From: JACDHG01 sp963811585
GTDB lineage: Bacteria > Actinomycetota > Actinomycetes > Propionibacteriales > Nocardioidaceae
Reading direction: 5' to 3'
Length of the DNA stretch: 64,000 nt
Assembly (NCBI GenBank): GCA_963811585.1
Contig: CAWERR010000006.1
Location: 124,001-188,000 of the forward strand
Part shown: positions 1 through 10,283 of the stretch, in pieces
Position numbering within the stretch: the stretch's first letter is position 1
How the letters are laid out: every line of letters begins with the position of its first letter
Notes under the pieces: model-generated
Databases searched by the model: none
Told to the model about the DNA's origin: nothing
Seen by the model: the letters and a program-made list of their open reading frames with translations, nothing else
Made by a program: the position numbers and the translations under genes

Positions 1-428
1 CTCGCGAAGCTGATCAGCAGTGCGGCGGATTGCGGCGCGCCCTGGCGCAGCAGGACAGACCGCAACGGCTCCCGCGGAGCGACGTCTTCGAGCACCAGGA
101 AGCCGCAGCCCGGATCCATCGATGCGCTGTCGGCAGCCACCAGGCGTGGCGCCAACGTCGAGTCGAGCTCAGCGAGGAACTCCAGAGCCGCTCTTTCCGT
201 GGACAGCTGCGCCGGCTTCCTCCGATGGTCGTCCGGGTCGTCGCGCAGCCACTTCACGATCACGCTTTTCGGTACCTCGGAAGAGTCCGCGGCCAAGTGA
301 CAACGCAGAATGAACCACGGCCGCACCCGATCGACATCACGCACCTGCACGGGTACCCGATACGACGCTGACAGCAGGCCTTCAATCCGCGCCCTTGTCG
401 GCGCCGAAGGCCCAGCTGAGTCATCCAC
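1..428 (-). CDS. Aminoglycoside/choline kinase-like phosphotransferase, N-terminal part (runs off the window)
   Basis: Reading the minus strand from a GTG at 428 gives an open frame of about 142 codons with no stop before the window edge. It resembles the N-lobe of the APH phosphotransferase fold: a VIVKWLR strand carrying the presumed ATP-binding lysine, a helix with TERAALEFLAEL, then PRLVAADSA and GFLVLEDV, which is the hinge region of these kinases. The catalytic loop and DFG-like motif would lie outside the window. The substrate cannot be inferred. A start upstream of 428 is possible. The family call rests on these motifs only. Confidence 0.6.
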   Translation of the reverse strand, partial: MDDSAGPSAPTRARIEGLLSASYRVPVQVRDVDRVRPWFILRCHLAADSSEVPKSVIVKWLRDDPDDHRRKPAQLSTERAALEFLAELDSTLAPRLVAADSASMDPGCGFLVLEDVAPREPLRSVLLRQGAPQSAALLISFA

Positions 429-520
429 AGCGGACCATCGTGCCAGGCCGCTCACCTGAGCCAGCGCTGGTCGGGCTAGCCGTACTGCTCCTGCGATCTA
501 GGCCACTTGAGCGAATCTGC

Positions 521-1882
521 TCAGGAGGCCCAGTTCGCGCGGACGAAAACGTCGGCGACTTTGTTTTTGTCTTGCGGCACCAGGTCGGAGGCGAAGGAGG
601 CGAAGGCCACGTGCTGGCCGTTCGAGGAGATGGCGGGTCCGAAGGGCCCGGAGCTGCCGCTACCTTCGACACCGCCAGAGCTCACCGAGACTCGCCGTGT
701 CACATCGTTGACGAGGTCGCGGACAAATACGTCGGGGGCCTGGTTCGTATCGCCCGGCACAAGGGTTGACGCAAAACCCTGGAACACCACATACCGGCCG
801 CTGCGCGACATCGACGCGAGCGAGCTCAGGCTTTCTCCCGAGGGGTCTGAGAAGCTGACCGAGGCACGTTCGTTCGTCCCGGTCGTCAAGTCGCGGACGA
901 AGACGTGGCCCTGGCTAGTGGTCAGCTGGGTGGCGCCCAGATTCGTCGCGTTGGATGTGAACGCGAGGAACTGACCGTTTCCCGAGATCGCCGGTGAGCC
1001 GCTCGCGGAGTTCGCCTGGACGCCGCCAGGTCCCACCGAGGCGCGCTGTGTCGTCTGGAGGTGGCGATCGCGGAGGAACACGTCCGTGTTCTCGTTGGTG
1101 TCGTTCGGGACCAGGTTGGTGGCGCGGGACTGGAAGGCAACGAACCGTCCGTCCGCAGAGATCGAGGGTGACCCGAAGGTCTCACCGCCTTCACTCTCGT
1201 CGCCGCTCGCGTTGACGGAGACGATCTCGGTCGTTCCAGCTAACCGGTCGCGGACAAAGATGTCCGGGTTGTTGTTGCCGTCGGTGGCCACCAGGTTCGG
1301 CGCCAAGGACTGGAACGCGACGTACCGGCCGTCCTCCGAGATGCTTGGCGTCACGCTCCAGGAGTTGGCCGCGGCTGTCTGGCTTCCATCGAACGCGAGT
1401 GAGGCAACCTCGTTCGTGCCGGACAGCATGTCGCGGACCACGATGTCGACGTTGTTGTTGTCGTCGCCGGCAACGACGTCGTCGGCGAAAGCCTCGAAGG
1501 CGATGAAGCGCCCATCGGGCGTCATTGCCGGGTTGACGTTGGACAGTGTGGACGGACCGCCATCAGTGGCCATGGAAATCCAGGTCGTCGTCCCGCTCTG
1601 ACGGTCCCGCAGGTAGATGTCTCGCGCGCCGTTGGTGTCTGGTGGCACGAGTCTCGCAGCGGACTCGAACACCACCCATCGGCCAGACTTGGAGATCTGC
1701 GGCGAGTAGCTGTCTTTGAATCTTTCTTTCTCCCCTGAGTTCACGGACACGCGATGGGTGGTCGCACCGACGGCGCCATCCGAAGGTGCCTGGATTGCAA
1801 CAAGCCCGCCGACAGCCAGCGTCACGGCTGCTCCAGCCATCACTGTCGATCGAGTCGCCCGCCCCACCACTGCAGACATCAT
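521..1882 (-). CDS. Secreted PD40/TolB-like beta-propeller protein
   Basis: A 453-residue protein with an N-terminal signal sequence: a basic start, then an Ala/Val-rich hydrophobic stretch to about residue 35. The rest is a run of propeller blades of about 55-60 residues. Each blade has the PD40 pattern (S.DGR.VAFQS, then a D.N...D.F.RD...GTTE.VS turn). TPDGRFIAFEA, SEDGRYVAFQS, SADGRFVAFQS and SGNGQFLAFTS are clear copies. Such proteins act outside the cell as binding scaffolds, and no enzyme motif is visible. The gene stands alone, with a 364-bp gap to the divergent EamA gene. Ligand unknown. Confidence 0.85.
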   Translation of the reverse strand: MMSAVVGRATRSTVMAGAAVTLAVGGLVAIQAPSDGAVGATTHRVSVNSGEKERFKDSYSPQISKSGRWVVFESAARLVPPDTNGARDIYLRDRQSGTTTWISMATDGGPSTLSNVNPAMTPDGRFIAFEAFADDVVAGDDNNNVDIVVRDMLSGTNEVASLAFDGSQTAAANSWSVTPSISEDGRYVAFQSLAPNLVATDGNNNPDIFVRDRLAGTTEIVSVNASGDESEGGETFGSPSISADGRFVAFQSRATNLVPNDTNENTDVFLRDRHLQTTQRASVGPGGVQANSASGSPAISGNGQFLAFTSNATNLGATQLTTSQGHVFVRDLTTGTNERASVSFSDPSGESLSSLASMSRSGRYVVFQGFASTLVPGDTNQAPDVFVRDLVNDVTRRVSVSSGGVEGSGSSGPFGPAISSNGQHVAFASFASDLVPQDKNKVADVFVRANWAS

Positions 1883-2246
1883 GTCCCTCCCCGCCTGTCC
1901 ATCCCCGCGCCTAACTGTCCGCCCCCTGGGGATGCCGCGTCAACCACAGTGGCGGGCACGTCACGCTGGGTGTTGGTGGTTGCTGTTCCCACGTTCACTC
2001 CACCCCTCCCGGCCGCCGTTGTGGAGTGAGTCTTGACCGGTCTCCTCTCAATGCCAATAGACGGACGGGCGGGCGTAAGGTTGACGCATGGGTTCTCGGG
2101 TACGTAGCGCACGGTCGATGAAACAGTGCCGCCTCCCTGCGTATGACCGTTGCGACGACGAAGACTCTGCGAACTGACCGTGGCCCCCAAGTCGGGGCCG
2201 TGCAGCTGACCCGTCCCTTCTCCCAATCTCCGGAGTTGTCGCAGTC
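1883..2246. other. Divergent intergenic region
   Basis: About 360 bp between the start of the minus-strand PD40 gene and the plus-strand EamA gene. It should hold both promoters. I could not identify convincing -35/-10 pairs or operators. Open frames here on the minus strand have no recognisable protein content. Confidence 0.5.
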
Positions 2247-3152
2247 ATGCCTCAGAACGTCTCGTACAACCGCGTTCCCATGCTTGTCGCGGCCACAGCC
2301 TGCTGGGGCACCGGCACGGTCGTCACCAAGCAGGTCCTGGATTCGGTAGACCCGCTCACGCTGTTGCCCCTCCAGTTGGCGGCAAGTTGCCTGTTCCTGC
2401 TTGCGGCAGTTCGCGTCAGCCGTGCGCGGCTTGCCTGGTCGCCCCAGATGAGAAGGCTGACCATCCTCGGCGTCCTCAACCCCGGCGTCGCCTACGCTCT
2501 CGGGCTGGTTGGTCTTGCCTCCATCACCGCCAGCATGTCTGTGCTCCTCTGGGCAGCGGAACCAGTGCTCATCCTGCTGCTCGCCGCCGCGGTCCTGCGC
2601 GAAGAGATCCCGCTTGCGCTGGCGGCTGCCATCGGCGTTGCGGTGGTCGGCGTGGTTCTCGTCGTCTATCGGCCCGGCGCTGCAGGGGAGGCGGTTGGCG
2701 TGGCACTCACGTTGGCTGCGGTCGGCGCATGCGCTTTGTATACCGTCCTCACCCGCCGCCTGCTGATCGACGATGCCTCGCTGCCAGTGGTGCTCATCCA
2801 GCAGGGTGCGGCTCTGTGTTTCGCCGTTGCACTCGCGGCCATCGTGCAAAGCGCGGGTGGCGACGCCTGGTCGACCGGGTCGTTGACTCCGATGACCTGG
2901 GTTGGCGCAGCCGTGTCCGGTGTCCTGTACTACGGCGCCGCCTTCTGGTTCTTCCTCGCGGGACTCCGGCAGGTCCCGGCGTCGGTAGCCGGGGCATTCT
3001 TGCCACTCATCCCGGTGTTCGGCGTAGCCGCTGCCCACCTGACAGGTGAACGGCTCGACATACGGCAGTGGCTCGGTGCTGCACTCGTCGTTGGCGCTAC
3101 CGTCGTCGTCGCAACGCGCCAGGCCTCACGATCGGAGGAGACCGTCCGATAG
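2247..3152 (+). CDS. EamA/DMT-superfamily transporter
   Basis: A 301-residue, very hydrophobic protein with about ten membrane segments arranged as two EamA repeats. The first repeat begins VAATACWGTGTVVTKQVLD and contains the typical loop before LGLVGLASITASMSVLLW. The second begins near ALTLAAVGACALYTVLTRR and ends with GAFLPLIPVFGVAAAHLTGERL. Family members export small metabolites such as amino acids across the cytoplasmic membrane, and the substrate is not predictable here. Its 3' end overlaps the oppositely oriented arsC by 27 bp. Nothing ties it to arsenic apart from position. Confidence 0.88.
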   Translation: MPQNVSYNRVPMLVAATACWGTGTVVTKQVLDSVDPLTLLPLQLAASCLFLLAAVRVSRARLAWSPQMRRLTILGVLNPGVAYALGLVGLASITASMSVLLWAAEPVLILLLAAAVLREEIPLALAAAIGVAVVGVVLVVYRPGAAGEAVGVALTLAAVGACALYTVLTRRLLIDDASLPVVLIQQGAALCFAVALAAIVQSAGGDAWSTGSLTPMTWVGAAVSGVLYYGAAFWFFLAGLRQVPASVAGAFLPLIPVFGVAAAHLTGERLDIRQWLGAALVVGATVVVATRQASRSEETVR

Positions 3153-3539
3153 TTCGCGGACCTTGGCGTTGATCTCGTCGACAATGCGTCGGACGGTGTC
3201 GAGGTCCTGGCCGGCAGGGTCATCGACCTGCCAGTCCTCATACCGCTTCCCAGGCACGTAGGGGCACTCCTCGCCACAGCCCATAGTGATGACGACATCT
3301 GCCTCCCCGACGACCGTGGTGTCGAGCAGGGTGGGGGTCTCGCGGCTGGTGTCGATTCCGCGCTCGGCGAGCACCTGGGTGACCATCGGGTTCACAGTCC
3401 CGGACGGTTCGGAACCAGCCGAGCGCGCGGTGACTGCGCCGTCGGAGTACTGCTCGGTGAGCAGCCGGGCGGCGACCGAGCGGCCCGAGTTGTGGATGCA
3501 TGCGAAGAGCACGACGGGGATCGGCGAGGCGTCGGTCAT
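3126..3539 (-). CDS. arsC: Arsenate reductase, low-molecular-weight phosphatase type
   Basis: A 137-residue LMW-PTP-fold protein. The anion-binding loop C14-x5-R20 (ACIHNSGRS) sits right after the first beta strand, and a later VITMGCGEECP segment supplies further cysteines. Such enzymes reduce As(V) to As(III), in actinobacteria often through mycothiol or thioredoxin. Which partner is used cannot be read from the sequence. It lies 11 bp downstream of arsR on the same strand, so the two form an operon facing arsM. No arsenite efflux pump gene (arsB or acr3) is in the window. Confidence 0.9.
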   Translation of the reverse strand: MTDASPIPVVLFACIHNSGRSVAARLLTEQYSDGAVTARSAGSEPSGTVNPMVTQVLAERGIDTSRETPTLLDTTVVGEADVVITMGCGEECPYVPGKRYEDWQVDDPAGQDLDTVRRIVDEINAKVRELSDGLLRS

Positions 3540-3550
3540 CGCGACGACTT

Positions 3551-3925
3551 CTAGCGGGTTGCCGGCAGAGGTTGAGTGCCGGAGATCGCGGCGGCGATCC
3601 CATCAAGGGCGTCGGTCACGACTGCGTAGTAGGCCCACTTGCCGCGCTGCTCACGGGTGAGCAGGCCAGCTTCGACCAGGACCCTGAGGTGATGAGAGAC
3701 CGTGCCTTGGGTGAGTCCGACGGGTTCGGTCAGCTCGCACACGCACGCTTCCTTGTCCTCGTGCGCGGCCACCAGCGACAGCAACCTGAGCCGGACCGGG
3801 TCGGCGAGCGCCTTGAGCTGCTGCGCGAGCTGTGTGGCTTCGCCGACGTCGAGCACGCCGGTGACGACGGGGGAGCAGCACGGCTGGCTGAGCACCGGGA
3901 GGGTGGCGGTTGTCGTTGTGGTCAC
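3551..3925 (-). CDS. arsR: ArsR-family arsenic-responsive repressor
   Basis: A 124-residue winged-helix repressor. The recognition region reads GLTQGTVSHHLRVLVEAGLLTREQRGKWAYYAV (quoted in two parts: GLTQGTVSHHLRVLV, then EAGLLTREQRGKWAYY). Two cysteine pairs are visible: C16-C17 near the N terminus and C61/C63 (ACVCEL) at the end of the helix before the HTH. Both are plausible As(III) ligands. In the family, metalloid binding releases DNA. It heads the arsR-arsC operon and is divergent from arsM, with two inverted-repeat operator candidates between them, so autoregulation and control of arsM are likely. Confidence 0.92.
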   Translation of the reverse strand: MTTTTTATLPVLSQPCCSPVVTGVLDVGEATQLAQQLKALADPVRLRLLSLVAAHEDKEACVCELTEPVGLTQGTVSHHLRVLVEAGLLTREQRGKWAYYAVVTDALDGIAAAISGTQPLPATR

Positions 3926-3944
3926 GACTCGATCCTACCTTCGT

Positions 3945-3995
3945 ATTGACGTTCGTCAATGTGAGTGTACCCTGATCGCATTGACACTCGTGAAT
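3945..3995. promoter_or_regulatory. Paired ArsR operator boxes between arsR and arsM
   Basis: ATTGACGTTCGTCAAT at 3945-3960 is a perfect 7-2-7 inverted repeat. ATTGACACTCGTGAAT at 3980-3995 is an imperfect second copy with the same half-site ATTGAC. They are 35 bp apart, centre to centre, in the short divergent region, where ArsR-family dimers typically bind. One box probably serves each promoter. Confidence 0.75.
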
Positions 3996-4009
3996 GTATG
4001 GAGGTTGTG

Positions 4010-4837
4010 ATGACGATCAGCAACGATGAGGTTCGTGAGGAGGTCCGCGAGCGGTACGCCGCAGCGGCCCGGGCTGTCACCGGGCTCGGCACAGAGAGCC
4101 TGACTCTGCTCGACGAACGCGACCACTGCTGCGGACCCGCTTCCGCTGAACACGGCTCGAAGGTCGCTGCCGCGTCCTGTTGCGGCCCGATCGCGGATGT
4201 GGGCGGCTCGTTCGGGTCGCAGTTGTACGACGCCGACGAGCAGGGCGCCGTGCCCGCGGAGGCGCTGCTGGCCAGCCTTGGCTGCGGCAACCCCACCGCG
4301 GTCGCCGACCTCCACCCGGGGGAGCGGGTCCTCGACCTCGGCTCCGGTGGCGGCATCGACGTACTCCTCTCGGCCAAGCGGGTCGGACCCAACGGCTTTG
4401 CCTACGGCGTCGACATGACCGACGAGATGCTCGAGCTCGCCCGCGCTAACGCCGCCAAGGCCGCTGCCACGAACGTTGAGTTCCTCCAGGGCACCATCGA
4501 AGACGTGCCGCTGCCTGACGGCTCGGTCGACGTCGTGATCTCCAACTGCGTCATCAACCTGTCGACCGACAAGCCTAAGGTCCTCGCCGAGATGTCCCGC
4601 GTGCTTGCACCCGGTGGTCGCGTCGGTGTGTCCGACATCGTCGCGGAGGACCAGCTCAGCCCGGCCGACCGGGCTGAGCGCGGCAGCTACGTCGGCTGCA
4701 TCGCCGGCGCCCTGTCAAAGTCCGAGTACCTGCAGGGGCTCGCCCTTGCCGGCTTCGTGGACGCCGAGGTTGAGTTCACCCACGAAGCAGCCCCAGGCAT
4801 GCACAGCGCCATCATCCGCGCCGTCAAGCCACGGTGA
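4010..4837 (+). CDS. arsM: Arsenite S-adenosylmethionine methyltransferase
   Basis: A 275-residue class I methyltransferase. VLDLGSGGGIDVLLSA is the SAM-binding motif I, followed by GVDMTDEMLELAR. The arsenic-binding cysteines of the family appear in context: a CCG pair in the N-terminal part, a second CCGP, SLGCGNP, ISNCVINL and SYVGCIAGALS. It methylates As(III) in the cytosol. The start at 4010 is chosen because GGAGG (4000-4004) lies 5 nt upstream. An upstream in-frame GTG at 3965 would put the operator inside the gene. It is divergent from arsR-arsC and presumably repressed by ArsR. Confidence 0.93.
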   Translation: MTISNDEVREEVRERYAAAARAVTGLGTESLTLLDERDHCCGPASAEHGSKVAAASCCGPIADVGGSFGSQLYDADEQGAVPAEALLASLGCGNPTAVADLHPGERVLDLGSGGGIDVLLSAKRVGPNGFAYGVDMTDEMLELARANAAKAAATNVEFLQGTIEDVPLPDGSVDVVISNCVINLSTDKPKVLAEMSRVLAPGGRVGVSDIVAEDQLSPADRAERGSYVGCIAGALSKSEYLQGLALAGFVDAEVEFTHEAAPGMHSAIIRAVKPR

Positions 4838-4858
4838 GGTCGTTCGGCTTGGGCTCGT

Positions 4859-5896
4859 CTATGAATTCATCTCGCGCTGGGCGGCGAGCCAGCCTGCCTG
4901 GAATCGAGTAGACGCGTCGAGGTCTCGCATCAGCGTCTGCACGCGTCGCTCCACGGTTCGCGTTGCGATGGAGAGTTGGCGGGCGACGGTTTCGTCCTTC
5001 AAACCTGCGGCAAGCAGCTGCACGAGGTCCCGTGAGTCCTGTGACGCGGGCGGTTCAGCCGGCCGGTCTGCGAGTTCGCCACTGGGGGTAAGACGGAGAG
5101 GCGACGCTCGTTCCCAGACGAAGTCGAACAGCTCATGGAGAGCGTCGAGGAGGGACGAGGTGCGGACGATCAGCGTCCCACCGCCAAGGTCGGGGTGATT
5201 GAAGTCGAGCGGCACGGCCCCGATGACGCGGTCGGCGAGGGTGAGCTTGAGCGGCAGCTCGGCCATGACGCGGGCTTGCTCACCCATCGCGATCGACTTG
5301 CGCACGTGGTCGTAACCTCGCCGGCGAGCGTGAGCGACTCCTGTGCGTAGACCGCCCGCCAGCGCACCCCGCGGGCGAGAGAAGTTTGCTCCGTATCGTT
5401 GATCGCATCAATCTGGCTGGTCGTGTAGTAGGGCGGCCGATCGAAGACGAGCACTTCCTCGCGAGCGGCATGTTCGATCTGGGTGTAGCGGCGTGCCGCC
5501 GCCTCCCGTCCGTTGACGATCTGGACGATCTCGGCAGCTGTGGAGTCAGGCTCGACTGCGCCGCGCAGCCGGTCCTCGAGCTGGGACGCGGCCAGGCGGG
5601 TGCGCTGCATCGCGTCCTGCTGTTGTGCGATGAGCGCCTCCACCGCGACGGTGGGGGGCGAGGGCAGGTAGCGAGGCGCCCGCTCCGGCGACCGACTGAT
5701 GAGGCCGTGATCTTCGAGGTTGGCCAGAGCCCGTCTGCAGGCGTCGCCGGGAGAGATCCACCAGCGCGGCCAGCTCGGCGAGGGTCGCTCCAGGGCGCGC
5801 CAGCAGTGCGACGTACACGTGCTCCCCGTCCGCCGACACCCCGACGTGTTGCAGGACCCGCTCACCCGTCGTGAAGTCAGAGTGTTGCTCCCACAT
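4859..5896 (-). pseudogene. TrmB/LuxR double-HTH regulator interrupted by two frameshifts
   Basis: Three overlapping minus-strand frames together encode one regulator of about 340 residues. The first frame starts at ATG 5896 after GGGAGA and carries the start of a TrmB-type HTH (LARPGATLAELAALVD). The second gives RRALANLEDHGLISRSPERAPRY and the central TrmB sensor-like part (EEVLVFDRPPYY). The third gives a LuxR-type HTH (DETVARQLSIATRTVERRV) to the stop. Shifts lie near 5750 and 5305. Related proteins often stand beside secreted protease genes in actinobacteria, as here with the divergent M36 gene. Decay or sequencing error cannot be separated. Confidence 0.7.
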
Positions 5897-6083
5897 GTGA
5901 TCTCCCACGATGGAAGGCGGGTAGCCGACATGTCGAGTATCCGCCGCGGTACGACGTATTGACGGCAGGGTATCGACGGCCCAGGATTTCGCGCAAGACG
6001 GCCGAAATTGATCGGCGCTGACTCGAACGCCGAGTTGGCCGGCGAGGTTCGCACCTGCTCGAGGTAGACAACGGAGGCGTGGG

Positions 6084-9000
6084 ATGTCGCACCCCAAATT
6101 CCGCATGGTTGGAGCACTCAGCGCTTCCTTGGTCGCATTGACCTTGGCGCCGCTCCCGTCCGTCGAGGGCGCAAAAGCCGTCGACGAGGGACAGGTGGTC
6201 TCGAAGCCAGCGGACCCCGAGGCCATCGCATGAGGCACCTCGAGCAGAGTGCGGCCCAGCATGGGGTCACTGACGCGGACCTGACAGATCTCGTCGTCAG
6301 CAGTGTCTACAGCAGTCCGCACAACGGTGTCACGCACGTCAACGTGAACCAGCGCTACCAGGGCCGCGAAGTCTTCGGTGCCTACGCGACCGTCAACATC
6401 GCCGACGGGAAGGTCCTCTACGTCGGCGACAGCCTCGTCAGGGGACTTGACGCACAAAGTGCGGCTGCACCGGACGTCGACGCCCCGCTGCGGTCGCGGC
6501 CGCCGGCGGAGGGCTCGACCTCGACGACCCCACCTCTTTCCGGGTCATCGACGAGCCCTCGGGCCGGGCCAAGGAGACCCTTCTCTCCAGAGCAGGCATC
6601 TCGTCGTCTCCGATACCCGCACGCCTCGGGATGGCACTCGGCCAAGTCGAGGGCTGCGACTCGCGTGGCAGCTCGTCATCGACGCGAGCGAAGAGTCGCA
6701 TCTGTGGAACGCGACCGTCGACGCGAACACGGGGAAGCTGCTCGAGGCTCGACGACTGGACCGCCTCGCACTCCCGAACAGGAGCTCGCCACGACCCTCG
6801 CCCGGGGTCCGGCGCCGGTCTCTGCACCGCCTGCGCGGGCGCCGACACCCAACCCGGTCCGCGACGGCTCCCGTTACCGAGTCTTCAAGCATCCCGCCGA
6901 GAGCCCCAACGACCGCGGACGCACCACGGTCGAAGAACCAGCGGACGCGATGGGTTCGCCCTTCGGGTGGCACGACACCGACGGCCGTCGCGGTCCCGAG
7001 CTGACGACCACACAGGGCAACAACGTCCACGCCTACACCGACCGAGACGCCAACGACATTCCTGATCCCGACAGCGACCCGAACGGTGGCTCGCGGCTGA
7101 GGTTCGACTTCCCGATGGACCTCGACGAGCACCCATCGACGTACACCGATGCCGCGACCACCAACCTCTTCTACTGGAACAACTTCATGCACGACGTCAC
7201 GTACCGATACGGGTTCGACGAGGCAGCCGGCAACTTCCAGGTCAACAACTACAGGCGCGGCGGGGTCGGAGGCGACCAGGTGCGTGCCGAGGCCTTGGAC
7301 GGCTCAGGAGACAGCAACGCCAACTTCTCAACGCCTCTGGAAGACGGCACTGGTGTCCCGCGCATGCAGATGTACCTGTGGTCAGGTCAGCAGTTCGGGC
7401 TCCCCAACCAGGTCTCCGTGAACTCGGGTTCCGCGTCGGGAACCTACGCCGCTCAGTACGCGATGTTCACTCCCGCACCCAAGACATCAGCACCCCGCCG
7501 CAACATGGTCCTGGTCAACGACGCCGTCGGCAACCCCAGCGATGGATGCCAGCCCCACAGCTGCCCGCCGGCGCGATCGCAGTCGTGGATCGCCCGACCG
7601 CGGGTGTCTGCACGTTCTACGCGCAGGTCGTCAACGCAGAGAGTGCTGGTGCCAATGCTGTCGTGGTGGTGAACAACTCCCCAGCGCAGCCACCAGTCAT
7701 GAGCGGGGTCGGTTGACCCACCGGTGGGGATCCCTGCTGTCATGGTCTCGCAGGCGAACGGAAACGTGATCAAGTCGGGCTGCCGGCAACCGGGAGCGTC
7801 CGCCGTGACCCCAACCATCCTCAGGCACGCGACGGTGACCTTGATGCGGGCATCGTCCTCCACGAGTACGGCCACGGTGTCTCCCTGCGCCTGACGGGCG
7901 GGCCCAACGTCAACTGTCTGACTGGCGAAGAACAGATGGGGGAGGGCTGGAGCGACTTCTTCGCGATGGCGATGCTCATGGATCCCAAGTCCGACAACCC
8001 CGAGAAGGCTCGGGGGATGGCGACGTACTCGTCGTTCGAGGACGATCGCCGAGACGCCGGAATCCGTCCGCGGCCGTACTCCCGCAACATGGCGATCCAG
8101 CCCACAACGTACGACAGCATCAAGACCCAGGGATGGCTGAACGGCGCCACTCTGAGCAACCCGCACGGAATCGGACACGCCTGGGCCGCCATGTTGTGGG
8201 ACATGACCTGGGATCTCGTGGAGAAGCACGGCTTCAACCCGAACATCTACAAGCCTTGGAACACCGGAGGCAATAACCTCGCCATCCAGCTGGTCATGGA
8301 TGGCCTGAAGTTCCAGGGTTGCGATCCCGGTTTCGTTGATGGTCGCGACGCGATCATCGCGGCAGACGAAGCACTGACCGGCGGTGAGAACACCTGCACG
8401 CTGTGGGCGTCCTTCGCCCGCCGGGGGCTTGGCTTCAGCGCGTTTCAGGGCACCACCGCGCGCAACGACAACCTCGAGGCATTCGACACCCACCCTGACT
8501 GCCAGCAGGGCTTCATCGGCAAGGACTCCCCGCCGGCCATCAACAACGTCAAGAATCCGGGAGGTCCGCCGGTGCCGATGGTGTTCACACTCGGTGGCAA
8601 CCGTGGCTTGAACATCCTGGCGAGCAATTCGCCGTACACCCGGCAGGTCGATTGCGCCACCCGCCGGACAATGGATCCGACGTCCTCGTTCATCACCCCG
8701 CGACCGATTCCGGTCCCGACGGAGCGGGCCACCGGCTCCGCTACGACCGCCACAAGGACAATACACGTACGACTGGCGAACAGCCAGGCATGGTCGGGAA
8801 CGTGCCGCGAGTTCGTCCTCACCCGGAAGGACGGCGTGCAACACCGCGCCTACTTCAGCTTCGGAACCGTGCCACCTGAGGAGCCCCCGGCAGAGAAGTG
8901 GGTGGCTCGATACAACGGAGACGGCAACGGCACTGACCTTGCGGAGGTGGTCCGAGTGGGACCAGGCGGCACGCGCGTCTTCGTCACCGGTCGGAGTCTC

Positions 9001-10225
9001 AGCGCCGCCGGCAACAATGACTACGCGACGATCGCCTACGACGCCTCCACGGGGGAGCAGCTCTGGAGTGACCGCTACAACGGCCCGATCAACGGCATCG
9101 ACTTCTCGCTGGCGCTCGCCGTGAGCCCTGACGGCTCAAGCGTCTATGCGACTGGCGGCAGCCAAGGTCAAGGGACGAGCTTCGACTACGCAACGGTGGC
9201 GTACGACGCCGCGACTGGCGAACGGCAGTGGGTCGCCCGTCACGATGGCCCAGCTCAGTGGCAGCGACAGCGCGCAATCAGTGGAGGTGAGTCCGGACGG
9301 CTCCCAGGTGGTGGTGACGGGCAGTGGACCAGGTGTGGGCAGTAGCAATGACTACTCCACGGTGGCGTACAACGCGGCGACGGGAGAGGAACTCTGGGCC
9401 TCGCGCTACAACGGTCCAGGCAACGGCCCGGACTTTGCGCAAGCCGTGGTCGTGAGCCCGGACGCGTCGCGCGTCCGCATCACCGGCCATAGCCCCGGCG
9501 TAGGTGGGCAATTCGACTGGGCGACGGTTGCGTACGATGCTGCGAGCGGTGAACAGCAGTGGGTTACCCGCCACAACGGTCCAACCAGCGGAGCGGACTT
9601 CGCGACAGCATTGGGCGTGACTCCGGACGGCTCGCGGGTGATCGTGACCGGCGAAGACTTCGGTGGGTCTGCGGCGTCTGGTGGGACGGTTTCTGACTAC
9701 GCAACGGTGGCCTACGACGCCGCGACCGGCGAAGAGATCTGGTTGGCTCGGCGAAACGGAGCCGGCAATGGCGGCGACGCAGCCGAGGCCCTGGCGATCA
9801 GCCCCGATGGTGCACAAGTCGTGGTGACGGGCCAGAGCCAGGGAGCCGACACATCCGGCCCTGACTTCGCGACCATCGCCTATGACACGTCCGACGGCAG
9901 CCAGGAGTGGGTCAGCATCTACAACCCGGTCAATGGCTTCGACATTGGGTGGGGGGTCGGCATAAGCCCAGACGGCTCCCGCATCTTCGTCACGGGTCAA
10001 AGCACCGGCCCAGGCACGGGTCTCGACTACGCCACGGTGACGTACGACAGCTCCGACGGCAGTCAACTCAAGGCCGCGCGGCTCAACGGGCCTGGCAACG
10101 GCACAGATGTAGCCCAGGCGTTGGCGGTGAGTGCGGACGGTTCCGCTGTCTACGTGGCTGGCTACAGCCAAGGCCTCGGCACCGATCTCGACTTCGCAAC
10201 GGCGGCGTACAACACGACTTCATAA
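6084..10225 (+). pseudogene. Secreted M36 (fungalysin) metalloprotease fused to a beta-propeller, multiple frameshifts
   Basis: The start ATG 6084 follows GGAGG (6073-6077) and a signal peptide (MVGALSASLVALTLAPLP). The frame then breaks near 6228 and repeatedly afterwards. The pieces in order are: an FTP prodomain (GVTHVNVNQRYQGREVFG), RLAWQLVIDASEESHLWNA, the catalytic domain start (TNLFYWNNFMHDVTY), a PA-like insert (GAIAVVDR...VVNAESAGANAVVVVN) and the zinc site HEYGH at 7861-7875 with GEGWSDFFA. After about 8890 come repeated blades of about 60 residues (ATVAYDAATGE, VSPDGS.V.VTG). At least eight shifts are needed (near 6230, 6480, 6650, 6790, 7550, 7712, 7780 and 9255), mostly single-base losses. 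It would be an exported protease if intact. Confidence 0.8.
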
Positions 10226-10283
10226 GCCTGAGTGAGCGATGCCAGCTGCGCCCTGGCGTAGCGCTACTCCGTACGCTGGCTGC

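Noticed and set aside
1995..3038. Long minus-strand open frame of 347 codons
   Set aside because: It is antisense to the EamA gene, has Arg/Gln/Gly-rich low-complexity composition and matches no family. It is a by-product of high GC content.
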